Positions 55,144 to 63,270 of a DNA stretch of 64,000 nt are shown in pieces; positions within the stretch are counted from its first letter, which is position 1; each line of letters begins with the position of its first letter. The translations under genes were made by a program, and so were the position numbers. A model generated the notes under the pieces. The model had not been told where the DNA came from. It did not search any database and saw nothing but the letters and a program-made list of their open reading frames with translations. Origin of the DNA: Rhodopirellula baltica SH 1 (GTDB taxonomy: Bacteria > Planctomycetota > Planctomycetia > Pirellulales > Pirellulaceae); NCBI RefSeq assembly GCF_000196115.1, contig NC_005027.1, forward strand, positions 6,010,001 through 6,074,000, written 5' to 3'.

Positions 55144-55605
55144 TCAGCTCGTGGCGGCTTGCGTGCGGTTGTCGACGTATTGCTTTACGAATTTTTCCAG
55201 TTCGGGTTTATCGCATTCGAAGCCCATCTCTTTGGCTTGTTCGAGTGCCTGATCACCCGAGAGACCTTGTTCGACCGCGGTGTGCATCATCATCATCGCC
55301 CCAGCCCGTTTGCCGCTCTTGCAGTGAGCAAAAACCGGTTTGGGAAGCGACTGGTACTGCTCGCGAAATTGATCGACTTTCTTTTCGTCCATGCCATCCA
55401 TCGAAACGGGGACGTGGAGATACTTCAAACCGGTTGCCCGCACGGCCTCGCCTTCCTCCTCGGGAGACAAAGGCTGCTCGTCCTCTCCGGCAGTTCGGAA
55501 ATTGATCACGGAACGAAATCCATCGTCTGGCAACGATTTCAGTTCGTCTTGGCTGGGTTGTGGGCCGACAGTCAATTGGTCGTTGAATTTCATTCGATTT
55601 GACAT
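55144..55605 (-). CDS. DUF442/Blh-type phosphatase-fold protein
   Basis: 153 aa, ATG at 55605 with GGAG upstream. The dual-specificity-phosphatase-like fold is visible as FRSVINFRTAGEDEQPLSPEEEGEAV and KPVFAHC95KSGKR with the family C-x4-R loop, then AGAMMMMHTAVEQG. Genes of this type are repeatedly found with persulfide dioxygenases and rhodaneses (Blh). A role in sulfide or persulfide metabolism is more likely than protein dephosphorylation. It is the first gene of a probable two-gene unit with the persulfide dioxygenase and is divergent from the universal stress gene at 55969. Confidence 0.85.
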   Translation of the reverse strand: MSNRMKFNDQLTVGPQPSQDELKSLPDDGFRSVINFRTAGEDEQPLSPEEEGEAVRATGLKYLHVPVSMDGMDEKKVDQFREQYQSLPKPVFAHCKSGKRAGAMMMMHTAVEQGLSGDQALEQAKEMGFECDKPELEKFVKQYVDNRTQAATS

Positions 55606-55667
55606 GAGGAACTCCGTGTCCGAGGGGAATGTTTGGTTTGGGAAACGTCATCTGACGAAGAACAGAC

Positions 55668-55684
55668 AGCAACTGATGTTCCAG
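55668..55684 (-). promoter_or_regulatory. Sigma-54-like promoter for DUF442/persulfide dioxygenase unit
   Basis: On the minus strand CTGGAAC-ATCAG-TTGCT, with GG and GC separated by ten bases as required for -24/-12 promoters. It differs from TTGGCAC-N5-TTGCW at two positions. The -12 end lies 62 bases before the ATG at 55605. Confidence 0.6.
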
Positions 55685-55867
55685 ACAAACGAGTCGGCAA
55701 GCATCGCGGTGCCGTAGTCAGTTACCTCCGATTGCCTTCGCGAGCCAATACCGCGATCTCGTCGCGACATTGCGTGCCTGAAAAGCGGAGTGTGCGAAAG
55801 CTGGAGACCGATGTGACGTACCGCACACTTCCGGTCGCTTGAGTGCCGGAAAACCGGCTTGGTCGGT

Positions 55868-55884
55868 TTGGCACCAAGATTGCA
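55868..55884 (+). promoter_or_regulatory. Near-perfect sigma-54 promoter of usp1
   Basis: TTGGCAC-CAAGA-TTGCA, identical to the sigma-54 -24/-12 consensus at all core positions (TGGCAC-N5-TTGCA). The -12 element lies 85 bases before the usp1 ATG at 55969, leaving a leader of about 70-75 bases. Confidence 0.85.
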
Positions 55885-55968
55885 ATTTTGCGAGCAGGAC
55901 CACCGCTGCGAGCGATCAGGCGTTGCTACCCAAAATCGGGATCGCATTTCAAACCAGGAGTCAGAGTC

Positions 55969-56880
55969 ATGCACAACGTTCTGTTGGCCATTGATGGGTC
56001 GAACGCTTCGGAAGAAGCCGCCAAGTTTTTTGCTCGTATCCCGCACTTTGACCCGGTTGAGTTGACCCTGGTGTCGGTCGTGCATCGACGATTTGTTCAC
56101 GCTAGCTATTCGACTAATGAACTGATCGAAAAAGCGTATGAGCAAGATCGTATGAACGCTTTGCGAAGTCTGGATCGCATCGCTGAGCTGTTTGATGGTG
56201 CGAACGTTCGCGTGCGATCGGAACTGATCGAAGGCGTCGTTGGCGAATCCATCGTGCAAAAAGCGAAAGATATCCGGGCTGATCTGGTGGTGGTGGGGGC
56301 AACCGGGCACTCGCAAATCAGCCGCATGTTGTTGGGAAGTATCAGCGACTTCGTTGCGACTCATTCACCGTGCAGCGTGTTGGTGGTGCGGCCCCAAGCC
56401 ATTCCCAAACCATCCGCACCACTCAAGGTTTGCTTGGGTTACGAGGGCACCGGTCCCTGCCAAGCCGCGTTGGAAGAATTGAAAGAAAGTCCCTGGCGCG
56501 GGAAAACGGAGTTGCATGTCGTTTCGGTTGCCGCTTGTTTGAATGAGATGTACGCCGATTCGGACTGTGTTCAGCACTACAAGGATCAACTTGCCCAAGC
56601 AAAGGAACAGCTCGAAGAAGTGTCGGATTCTGTGACGACCCACTTCATCGAGGACATTCACTACGGCGAAGGCATCACGCGTTTTGTAGAAACTCATGAC
56701 ATCAATCTCGTTGTCTTGGGTGAAACACCTCGATCGCAATTCAGTCGTTTTCTCTTGGGAAGCACATCTCAGTACGTGCTCAGACACGTTCCTTGCAGTG
56801 TGTGGATCACACGCAATCGAATGATTGAGGGATTGAAGGCGAAACAGTCCAAATCGAATTCACGCTCAGCGTTGAACTGA
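55969..56880 (+). CDS. Tandem-domain universal stress protein (usp1)
   Basis: 303 aa from the ATG at 55969 (AGGAG upstream); the in-frame leader back to 55843 contains the sigma-54 promoter. Two UspA domains: residues 1-142 with VLLAIDGSNAS and the ATP-binding GATGHSQISRMLLGSISDFV, and residues ~150-285 with VVLGETPRSQFSRFLLGSTSQYVLRHVPCSV. Both Walker-like G-x2-G-x9-G-S/T loops are recognisable, the second one altered at the first Gly. Such proteins bind ATP and are induced in stationary phase or oxygen limitation. The perfect sigma-54 promoter and the nearby NtrC-type activator suggest control by that activator. Confidence 0.93.
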   Translation: MHNVLLAIDGSNASEEAAKFFARIPHFDPVELTLVSVVHRRFVHASYSTNELIEKAYEQDRMNALRSLDRIAELFDGANVRVRSELIEGVVGESIVQKAKDIRADLVVVGATGHSQISRMLLGSISDFVATHSPCSVLVVRPQAIPKPSAPLKVCLGYEGTGPCQAALEELKESPWRGKTELHVVSVAACLNEMYADSDCVQHYKDQLAQAKEQLEEVSDSVTTHFIEDIHYGEGITRFVETHDINLVVLGETPRSQFSRFLLGSTSQYVLRHVPCSVWITRNRMIEGLKAKQSKSNSRSALN

Positions 56881-57292
56881 AGTCGTTTGCTTCGATCAGC
56901 AATGAGTCATCGGTTGATGTCAATCGATCCTTGGCTTGGCGTTCATTACGTAGCTTAAAATGCTTCTTAGATTGGCCATTGGGCGTTAGCGGGCTGTTGA
57001 TTTGATGAGCCGTACCGCGTTAGCGGCGGTTAGTCAGACGCCAACCGGGGCTAACGCCCATCGGCTAGTTGTTGTCACTCGGTATACGACTAAATCAACA
57101 GGCTGCTAGCCAAGGTTCCTGACGCAAAGGCCGGGACTCACGCCCAATCGGCTGATTGAGTCTGACGCGGTTCAGGTAAGCAGGACCGGCGAATTTCAGC
57201 GTGCTTTCAATGCCGGACCTTTGAAATTGCCACCAAACTCGTCCTGCAAAGCATCGGGTTTTAGTGTCCGAAGAATCTGCGGCAGCGCAGCA
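56881..57292. other. Intergenic region between convergent usp genes
   Basis: 412 bases containing the inverted second copy of the dispersed repeat (56984-57107). The rest (57108-57292) shows no recognisable gene or regulatory motif. Confidence 0.45.
56984..57107 (-). repeat. Palindromic dispersed repeat, copy 2 (inverted)
   Basis: Reverse complement of 19653-19776 with about four substitutions over ~123 bp (for example CAACT for CAATT and CATCA for CATTA). It keeps the CTGTTGATTTA outer inverted repeats and lies between convergent genes, where it could also end transcripts. Confidence 0.85.
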
Positions 57293-58240
57293 TCACGTGC
57301 TTGCCAAGGACTGCTCCGCGATCTGGCGATGAGCTTTGGCGCGGTCTTCTCGATCGCGAATGATCAGGACGCTGCAATCCGCATGGCGGAGAACGTAGCG
57401 GGAGGTGCTGCCCAGAAACACGCGGGTGAGCAAACCACTGTCGCTGTCGCCCGTCACGGCCAAGTCACATCCATGACGACGGGCGTATTCAACGAGCGTC
57501 TCGCCCACGTGGTTGGATTCAACAAAGTGGGTTTCCGTGTTCAGGCCGAGTTGTTGAAGCTTTGTTTCAAAGTCGAGGATTTGGGCCTGAGCTTGTTCGT
57601 GCTGTGCCTGCCACGCATCAGAAGCTTGCTGACGAAGGTCTTGCCGGTAGTACGAGAAACGGTCAAGAACGCGAACCAAATGAACTTCCACGTTGGGGCG
57701 TAACTTCAACTCACGGAGCCATGTCAGCATTCGTTCATCTTCGGGGCGTCCCGACAAAGCCAACATGATCTTTTGCAAGTCCGGTTCCACATCGGCTTCG
57801 CTGGTGGGACGTACAACGAGAGTGCTCATGTCAGCGTGCGTGGCCACGTAGTCGGAAACGCTACCTAGTAGCACACGTTCGATCGCCGAATGTCCAATCG
57901 CGCCCAACACAATCAGGTCCGCGCCGGATTCGTCGGCGACGTCCAATAAAGCGGACGTTGGTGGTCCAATCGGCACATGGGTGTGAACCGAATGAACGTG
58001 GTCTTGAGACTTCAAGTCGCTCGCAACCGCGTCGATCGCTTCGCGGCTTCGGTCGGTTTCGATTTCTAGAAAGCTGCCAAAATCCATCGGCATGCTCATC
58101 CCGCCTGTGTCGACCAACATTGGAGGTGCAACCACCGAAACCAAATCGAAGTCAACGGGTTTTCGAAGCGGCAAATGCGACGCAAATTCAACCGCTTGTT
58201 GCGAGTAAGGAGACGAATCAACAGCCAGTAGAACTCGCAT
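57293..58240 (-). CDS. Tandem-domain universal stress protein (usp2)
   Basis: 315 aa, ATG at 58240 (VLLAVDSSPYSQQAVEFASHL). Domain 1 (~1-145) ends with VLGAIGHSAIERVLLGSVSDYVATHADMSTLVV, a full G-x2-G-x9-G-S motif. Domain 2 (~155-300) ends with VTGDSDSGLLTRVFLGSTSRYVLRHADCSVLII. The C-terminal tail is charged. It resembles usp1 and usp3 in layout but is clearly divergent, so the three are old duplicates. A sigma-54-like site sits 81 bases upstream of the start. Same strand as the ntrC-usp3 operon, 190 bp further downstream. Confidence 0.93.
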   Translation of the reverse strand: MRVLLAVDSSPYSQQAVEFASHLPLRKPVDFDLVSVVAPPMLVDTGGMSMPMDFGSFLEIETDRSREAIDAVASDLKSQDHVHSVHTHVPIGPPTSALLDVADESGADLIVLGAIGHSAIERVLLGSVSDYVATHADMSTLVVRPTSEADVEPDLQKIMLALSGRPEDERMLTWLRELKLRPNVEVHLVRVLDRFSYYRQDLRQQASDAWQAQHEQAQAQILDFETKLQQLGLNTETHFVESNHVGETLVEYARRHGCDLAVTGDSDSGLLTRVFLGSTSRYVLRHADCSVLIIRDREDRAKAHRQIAEQSLAST

Positions 58241-58320
58241 CGTTCAATTCCCAAAATGAGGTTCTGAAAGGATCGTTTCGGAGGGTTGAAGTTTCCAACC
58301 TTCATGCGAAGGGAATCATT

Positions 58321-58337
58321 TGCAAGGTTCAGACCAA
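58321..58337 (-). promoter_or_regulatory. Sigma-54-like promoter of usp2
   Basis: Minus strand TTGGTCT-GAACC-TTGCA. The -24 TTGG and -12 TTGCA are perfect with correct ten-base spacing between GG and GC; only the CAC of the -24 element differs. Its -12 end is 81 bases from the usp2 ATG, nearly the distance seen for usp1. A GGCGAGCC...GGCTCGCC inverted repeat at about 58357-58395 lies upstream and could be an enhancer. Confidence 0.6.
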
Positions 58338-58430
58338 CTGGCATTTTGCTGGGAATGGCGAGCCAAGTGTGACGGGGTGGCACAGGTTGGGCTCGCCGTG
58401 AGACTGGCCGCACGGACCCAAGTCCAACGA

Positions 58431-59342
58431 CTAGCGAACAATCAAAACCGATTGATTTGCGTGTCGGACGACAAAGCGACTGACGCTTCCCAGCATGACT
58501 CGTTCCATCAACGAATCGTCTTGGTCGCCGACGACAATCAAGTCGCAGGCATGCTCATTCGCATATTCGAGAACCGCCCGTCCGACATGGGGAGACTCCA
58601 ACAAGCTTGGTTTGACCTTCATTCCAAGAGCTTCCAGCCGTGGTCGGGTCGTTTCCATTAGCTTCCAGGCCGCTGAACGGACTTCTTCCATGTAGGCGGC
58701 AACTTTCTTGAGCAAATGCAGTTCGTATTCGGGGTGTGTTTCCATCACGTGAACCAAGTGCACCTCGCAATTTGGGACCAGTCGTAGAGCTGCGACCCAG
58801 TCCGGCAAGGCGGTGTCTGATTCGGCATTGCTGATGGCGATGACAACACGAGAAAACAGCCCTTTGGACGGTTCATGGTCTGTCGTGATGGGGCGATGCA
58901 CCAAGCAAGTTCGCGTGGATCGATTGGCAACATAGTCCGAAGTGCTGCCCAAAAGAATTCGCGAAAAAGCCGAATGACCGACCGAACCGATGACGATCCA
59001 GTCCGCGTCAAAACGTTCGGACATTTCTATCAATCCGCGACCGGGATGACCTTGAGAGACCGAGAACTCACACGAGCTGAACCTTTCACCGAATTCCTGC
59101 TGCAGTTGCTTCAATTGGGTATTTTCAATCTCGAGTCTCGAGTCAAACACCTCCTGCGGTATCCAAGGCATCGATGTGTCATCGATGGTGTACAGCGGCG
59201 GTTCCGGGACAATTGTTGCCAAAGAGACTTCGCAGGCTTCCGCCAGTGTGGACTTGGACAACGCCTGCAACGCATCGCGTGCGGGGGCCGAAGAGTCAAT
59301 CCCGATGAGTGTTCGTAGTTTGGGGCCGTTTCTTTCATTCAT
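58431..59342 (-). CDS. Tandem-domain universal stress protein (usp3)
   Basis: 303 aa. The ATG at 59342 overlaps the ntrC stop in an ATGA junction, so it is translated with the activator. Domain 1 starts LRTLIGIDSSAPARDAL and has VIGSVGHSAFSRILLGSTSDYVANRSTRTCLV. Domain 2 has VVGDQDDSLMERVMLGSVSRFVVRHANQSVLIV. Domain 1 keeps the ATP loop, while in domain 2 the first Gly-spacing is changed to GDQDDS. A Usp gene co-transcribed with its likely activator suggests feedback or joint induction. Confidence 0.93.
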   Translation of the reverse strand: MNERNGPKLRTLIGIDSSAPARDALQALSKSTLAEACEVSLATIVPEPPLYTIDDTSMPWIPQEVFDSRLEIENTQLKQLQQEFGERFSSCEFSVSQGHPGRGLIEMSERFDADWIVIGSVGHSAFSRILLGSTSDYVANRSTRTCLVHRPITTDHEPSKGLFSRVVIAISNAESDTALPDWVAALRLVPNCEVHLVHVMETHPEYELHLLKKVAAYMEEVRSAAWKLMETTRPRLEALGMKVKPSLLESPHVGRAVLEYANEHACDLIVVGDQDDSLMERVMLGSVSRFVVRHANQSVLIVR

Positions 59343-60799
59343 AGCGTTTCTTCCGCTGGCATGCCTTGTTCGAACCGTTCCAGCAATCGATACAGTTTGC
59401 GTCGATGAATGCCCAAATGACGCGCCGTTTTGGCTTTGTTCCCACCGAGCTGTTCCAGAACTTTCAACACGTGTGTCTTGATCAGATCGTCCACTTTCAG
59501 GCTGCTGTCGCCCAGCATCAGAGGCGGTGCCGATTCGGCGGTCGATTCCTCATCAATGGGATCCTCGCAAGTGAGGTCTTGGCCGAGATGTGAGGCGTCC
59601 GCATGTATTGGCGAAGCGGCGAACGAGCCGGAGTTTGATGGCAGATTGGATAGTTCGCGGGGCAAGTCATCCATGGTGATCACTTGATGGTCCGCCAGGA
59701 TTGTGGCTCGCTCAACGACATTGATCAGCTGTCGAACATTGCCGGGCCAATGGTACTGAACCATCGTATCGAGAGCCTCTTTGTCGAAAGACCAACCTCG
59801 CGGCAGAAAATGATGAAGCAACAATTCAATGTCGCCTTCACGTTGCCGAAGCGGCGGCAAATTCAGCGTGAGAACATTGATGCGGTAGAGCAAATCCTCT
59901 CGAAATCTGCCCGCTTTGACTTCTTCCAACAGATCACGATTGGTGGCCGCGATCAGTCGCACTTTTACTTTGCGTTCTCGATGGCACCCGATCCGGCGAA
60001 GCGATCCATCTTCTAGGACGCGGAGCAATTTTGGTTGCAACGCGGGAGGCAACTCGCCGACTTCGTCGATAAAGAGTGTTCCTCCATCGGCGACTTCGAA
60101 CAAACCGGGTTGATCGGCGGTGGCACCTGTGAACGACCCCTTTTGGTGACCAAAGAGTTCGCTCTCGACCAACTGGGCCGGCAAGGCGGCACAGTTGATA
60201 GTGACAAAGGGTCGGTCGGCCAAATCGCTTTGTTGCTGGACCGAACGCGCGACGACTTCCTTCCCCGTCCCACTTTCACCTTCGATTAGCACCGGTTTTC
60301 GAGTCGGAGCAACTTTCGCGATCATTCGCGAGAGTTCTTTCATTGCGAGGGAATTCCCGATGAGCTTGGGAGACGGGCGGTTCCGATGCACGATCGCTTT
60401 GAGCTGTTGGTTTTCTTTCTTGAGATGCCCGCGCTGCTGAGCCAATTGAACCCGGTGTTCGAGATCGGCGAGTGAACATGGTTTGGTGAGAAAGTCACAT
60501 GCACCCATTTGCATCGCTTGCACGCACGCCTCGATGGTCCCTTTGCCAGTTAAAAACACGACTTCGACGTCGTGCGATTCCTCGTGGACGCGTTGCATTA
60601 ACTCCAGTCCACTCATGCCCGGCATGTCGATGTCGAACACGGCCACGTCAAACGCCTCTCGGTCGAGGAACGACATGGCTTCGGCACCACTGGCTGCCAA
60701 CCGGACCGTGTGTCCCATCCGCTCCATGAACTTGCCGCAACTGCGACGGTAGTCATCTTCGTCATCGACGAGAAGGATTTTGATGGCAGTTTGACTCAT
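59339..60799 (-). CDS. NtrC-family sigma-54-dependent response regulator
   Basis: 486 aa from the ATG at 60799 (a TTG at 60814 would add five residues). Receiver domain 1-125 with DDEDD, phospho-Asp56 in FDIDMPG and Lys106 in LTKPC. The AAA+ domain (~145-380) has Walker A GESGTGK180E, the sigma-54 contact loop GSFTGA (residues 221-226, where GAFTGA is usual), Walker B LFIDEVGELP and the arginine-finger region. A linker precedes a Fis-type HTH (LKVLEQLGGNKAKTARHLGIHRRKLYRLLERF). It is a functional-looking sigma-54 activator. It is co-transcribed with usp3 and divergent from the REC-PAS histidine kinase gene, which is its probable partner. Confidence 0.95.
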   Translation of the reverse strand: MSQTAIKILLVDDEDDYRRSCGKFMERMGHTVRLAASGAEAMSFLDREAFDVAVFDIDMPGMSGLELMQRVHEESHDVEVVFLTGKGTIEACVQAMQMGACDFLTKPCSLADLEHRVQLAQQRGHLKKENQQLKAIVHRNRPSPKLIGNSLAMKELSRMIAKVAPTRKPVLIEGESGTGKEVVARSVQQQSDLADRPFVTINCAALPAQLVESELFGHQKGSFTGATADQPGLFEVADGGTLFIDEVGELPPALQPKLLRVLEDGSLRRIGCHRERKVKVRLIAATNRDLLEEVKAGRFREDLLYRINVLTLNLPPLRQREGDIELLLHHFLPRGWSFDKEALDTMVQYHWPGNVRQLINVVERATILADHQVITMDDLPRELSNLPSNSGSFAASPIHADASHLGQDLTCEDPIDEESTAESAPPLMLGDSSLKVDDLIKTHVLKVLEQLGGNKAKTARHLGIHRRKLYRLLERFEQGMPAEETL

Positions 60800-60855
60800 G
60801 GTGATACCGATCAAGAAGAAAGCGTTTCAACAAGCTGTGTTCGCTCAAGTCGAAC

Positions 60856-60872
60856 TGCGATCCCTGTTCCAG
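60856..60872 (-). promoter_or_regulatory. Sigma-54-like promoter of the ntrC-usp3 operon
   Basis: Minus strand CTGGAAC-AGGGA-TCGCA. GG and GC are correctly spaced, and the -24 half is the same CTGGAAC as in the DUF442 promoter; the -12 half has C for T. It lies 57 bases before the ATG at 60799. Confidence 0.5.
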
Positions 60873-60933
60873 CACGCGAAAAGCTAGTGAGAAGCCTTTT
60901 GACCCTGCTTTTCGTGCGTCTGGGATCACTTGA

Positions 60934-60949
60934 TGTGCATTATGGCACA
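60934..60949. promoter_or_regulatory. Candidate enhancer (UAS) palindrome
   Basis: TGTGC-ATTATG-GCACA lies about 62 bp upstream of the ntrC sigma-54-like promoter. A TGTGC and a GCACA half also occur upstream of usp1 (55791-55795 and 55823-55827). Binding by the local NtrC-type regulator is a guess from shared half-sites. Confidence 0.3.
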
Positions 60950-61093
60950 GCTGGCCTGGGGGCGTGAAAGCAACCTGCAAAACGATCGGTGAACAGACCA
61001 GTCACCACATCCGCGTCGAAGCGGATTGATCGATGCAGGATTGGACGCGAGTTGGGACAGGTTGGATTGAGCGGTGGTGTCACAAACAGCAGC

Positions 61094-61110
61094 ATGGCAT
61101 GACGTTCGCG
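61094..61110 (+). promoter_or_regulatory. Weak sigma-54-like site ahead of the sensor kinase
   Basis: ATGGCAT-GACGT-TCGCG keeps the GG-N10-GC spacing but mismatches the consensus at four core positions. The end lies 85 bases before the ATG at 61195. Confidence 0.3.
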
Positions 61111-61194
61111 ATGCGAGCGGGTGATTGAAGCTCTGATTTTCAGAATCACAAAAGGACTTGTGATGTTGTTGCCGTTCCGTTGTCGTCTGGCCCC

Positions 61195-62646
61195 ATGACT
61201 TATCTCAATCACATTCTTGTCATCGAAGATGATCTCGATGCTGCCGAATCATTGTCGGACATGCTATCGATCGATGGGTTTCAGATCACGACCACCGCGA
61301 GTGTGCAGGACGCGATGGAACTGCTTGAAAGCCAACGGTTCGGCGTTATCCTGACGGATCGGCATTTGCCCGATGGTTTGATCGAGCATCGATTGCAGGA
61401 AATCTTAGAAGTCAGTTCCAAAACACCTGTCATCGTCGTGACCGGTTACAGCGATCTGCAGGCCGTCATCCTTGCATTTCGCCAAGGGATCTCGGACTAC
61501 GTGATCAAGCCGATCATCCCGGAAGATTTGATTCAGACGGTCCGGCGGATACTTGAGCGACGTGTTTTAGAGCAGCACCTCCAAATCGAACATGCTTTTG
61601 CCGAACGCATTCAGTCAACGGCAGAAGCGATCATCTTGGTCATCGATTTTGATGGCAGGGTGATCCACTTCAACCGTTTTTTTACGGAGCTGACAGGATG
61701 GGCCCAAGGCGATCTGATCGGGGAGAATTGGTTCGATCGATGCATCTATCCTGAAGACAGAGATCGGCTGATCAATGTTTGTGACACGATGTCTCGAACT
61801 GATCGCTATCGAGGATGCACCAATCGCATTCGTTGTAAAAATGGCGAGGCTCGCGAAATTCGATGGTCGAATTCAAAATGGAGTGAAGCTGACGGTGGGC
61901 AGCAATTCATTCTGGCAATTGGAATTGACGTTTCTGATCTAGCAGAAGCGACTCAGCGTGCAGTTCGAGCGGAGCGTTTGGCAGCGATCGGAGAAACCGT
62001 CGCGGCGTTGGCTCACGAGAGCCGCAATGCGATTCAGCGAATCAATGCAGCGTCGGAAGTTCTCGCCATCAACATTCGCGGTAACGTGGATTCGGAAGAA
62101 GAGTTGTCGGTTGTCCAACGAGCCGCATCTGATCTGTCGACGCTGCTGGAAAGTGTGCGAGCATTTGCTGCACCGATTCAAGCAAAGCTCGAGTGCGCGG
62201 ATCTTCGCGAGATTTGGCGCCGGTCTTGGGATGACCTGGAATGCAAACGTTCGGGACGCGACGTTGAGTTGGTTGAGAACGCGACCAGCTGTTTGCACGA
62301 TGTGAAAGTCGACGTTTGCCGAATGGAACAGCTGTTTCGTAACCTGTTTCTCAATGCGCTCGAGGCGAGCGAAGGTCCCGTTCGCATCGAGATCGATTGC
62401 GAATGCAACGACGAAATGGTGTGTTTGAAAGTGACTGATGACGGACCAGGGCTCACCGCCGAACAATCCGCTCATTTGTTCGAGCCCTTTTACACGACCA
62501 AGCCAACCGGAACCGGTTTGGGCATGCCGATTTGCCAGCGCATCGTCGAAGCCCATGGCGGCACGATCGCCGCCGGAAACCATTTGAATGGAACGGAAGT
62601 GGCGATTTGTGTGCCTCGAGTGAAAGCGGCGGTATTGGTGAGCTGA
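61195..62646 (+). CDS. REC-PAS soluble sensor histidine kinase
   Basis: 483 aa from the ATG at 61195. An N-terminal receiver domain (~6-125) with EDD, Asp55 in LTDRHLPD and Lys105 in VIKPI. A PAS domain (~140-250) with RVIHFNRFFTELTGW. An NtrB-like dimerisation helix with His274 in ALAHESRNAIQRI. An ATPase domain with N box (NLFLNALEAS), DDGPGL and TGLGMPICQRIVEAHGGTI. No membrane segment, so it senses a cytoplasmic signal or is fed by another kinase through its receiver. It is divergent from the ntrC-type gene and probably its kinase. Confidence 0.93.
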   Translation: MTYLNHILVIEDDLDAAESLSDMLSIDGFQITTTASVQDAMELLESQRFGVILTDRHLPDGLIEHRLQEILEVSSKTPVIVVTGYSDLQAVILAFRQGISDYVIKPIIPEDLIQTVRRILERRVLEQHLQIEHAFAERIQSTAEAIILVIDFDGRVIHFNRFFTELTGWAQGDLIGENWFDRCIYPEDRDRLINVCDTMSRTDRYRGCTNRIRCKNGEAREIRWSNSKWSEADGGQQFILAIGIDVSDLAEATQRAVRAERLAAIGETVAALAHESRNAIQRINAASEVLAINIRGNVDSEEELSVVQRAASDLSTLLESVRAFAAPIQAKLECADLREIWRRSWDDLECKRSGRDVELVENATSCLHDVKVDVCRMEQLFRNLFLNALEASEGPVRIEIDCECNDEMVCLKVTDDGPGLTAEQSAHLFEPFYTTKPTGTGLGMPICQRIVEAHGGTIAAGNHLNGTEVAICVPRVKAAVLVS

Positions 62647-62694
62647 TTCAAAGCGGCGTGCTGTCAATCGAAGGCAATCGATGACGCGAAGGAA

Positions 62695-63033
62695 TCAAGC
62701 CTTTCGTACAAACTCGGACTTCAATCCCATCGCTCCGATTCCATCGATTTTGCAGTCGATGTCGTGGTCGCCATCGACCAAGCGGATGTTTTTGACTTTG
62801 GTGCCCACTTTGACAGTCTGTCCGGCACCTTTGACTTTCAAATCTTTGATCACAACCACGGTATCGCCATTTTCAAGTGCGTTGCCGTTGGCGTCGCGAA
62901 TGATGTCTGCTTCCGCGGCAGCCTCTGCATCGGCTGGCGACCATTCATGCCCGCAGCTGGGGCAAACCAAAAGGATGCCGTCTTCATAGGTGAATTCACC
63001 AGCACACTCAGGACAATTCGGAAGGTCACTCAT
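62695..63033 (-). CDS. yjdM: YjdM/PhnA-family zinc-ribbon protein
   Basis: 112 aa from the ATG at 63033, the usual family length. An N-terminal zinc ribbon (CPECAGEF and CPSCGHEW), an acidic linker, then the compact C-terminal domain with [23 protein letters not shown] and [16 protein letters not shown]. Formerly called PhnA by association with phosphonate genes, but the family is not a proven phosphonoacetate hydrolase. No phosphonate genes occur in this window. Convergent with the sensor kinase gene. Confidence 0.93.
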   Translation of the reverse strand: MSDLPNCPECAGEFTYEDGILLVCPSCGHEWSPADAEAAAEADIIRDANGNALENGDTVVVIKDLKVKGAGQTVKVGTKVKNIRLVDGDHDIDCKIDGIGAMGLKSEFVRKA

Positions 63034-63270
63034 TTGGATAGATTGGTTGCATGGGATCGGACAGGAAGAACCCACCATTGTCGCAGGTTGAGTGGATGCG
63101 CGTAGTGGACGTTGCTTTGTGAGTGCGATTGGCCGTTTATCTTCTCTATTTCTTATGAGGGAACGCGACTAGCCCGATGGAACTTCCGAGACGCCAGTGG
63201 TGTCAGAAGGAGACGACTCTCCACGGATGATGTCGCTAGAAAGTCCGTTTTACGATTGGCCTCGAAATTC

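Larger units (their letters stand above)
55606..55968. other. Divergent control region between DUF442 and usp1
   Basis: 363 bases with back-to-back sigma-54-like promoters (listed separately) at 55668-55684 (minus) and 55868-55884 (plus). Between them are inverted repeats that could be enhancer sites: GGAGTGTGCG near 55787-55796 with CGCACACTTCC near 55822-55832, and GCCGG-AAAA-CCGGC near 55843-55856. The frame 55843-55968 in phase with usp1 is leader, not protein. Confidence 0.55.
60800..61194. other. Divergent control region between ntrC-type gene and sensor kinase
   Basis: 395 bases with candidate sigma-54 sites in both directions (60856-60872 minus, 61094-61110 plus). A palindrome TGTGC-N6-GCACA lies at 60934-60949, and there is a looser inverted repeat GCACGCGAAAAGC / GCTTTTCGTGC between about 60872 and 60917. 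No gene seen. Confidence 0.5.

Noticed and set aside
61094-61110. Treating the kinase-side sigma-54 site as firm evidence for the regulon
   Set aside because: It mismatches four core bases; listed only as a weak feature and not relied on.
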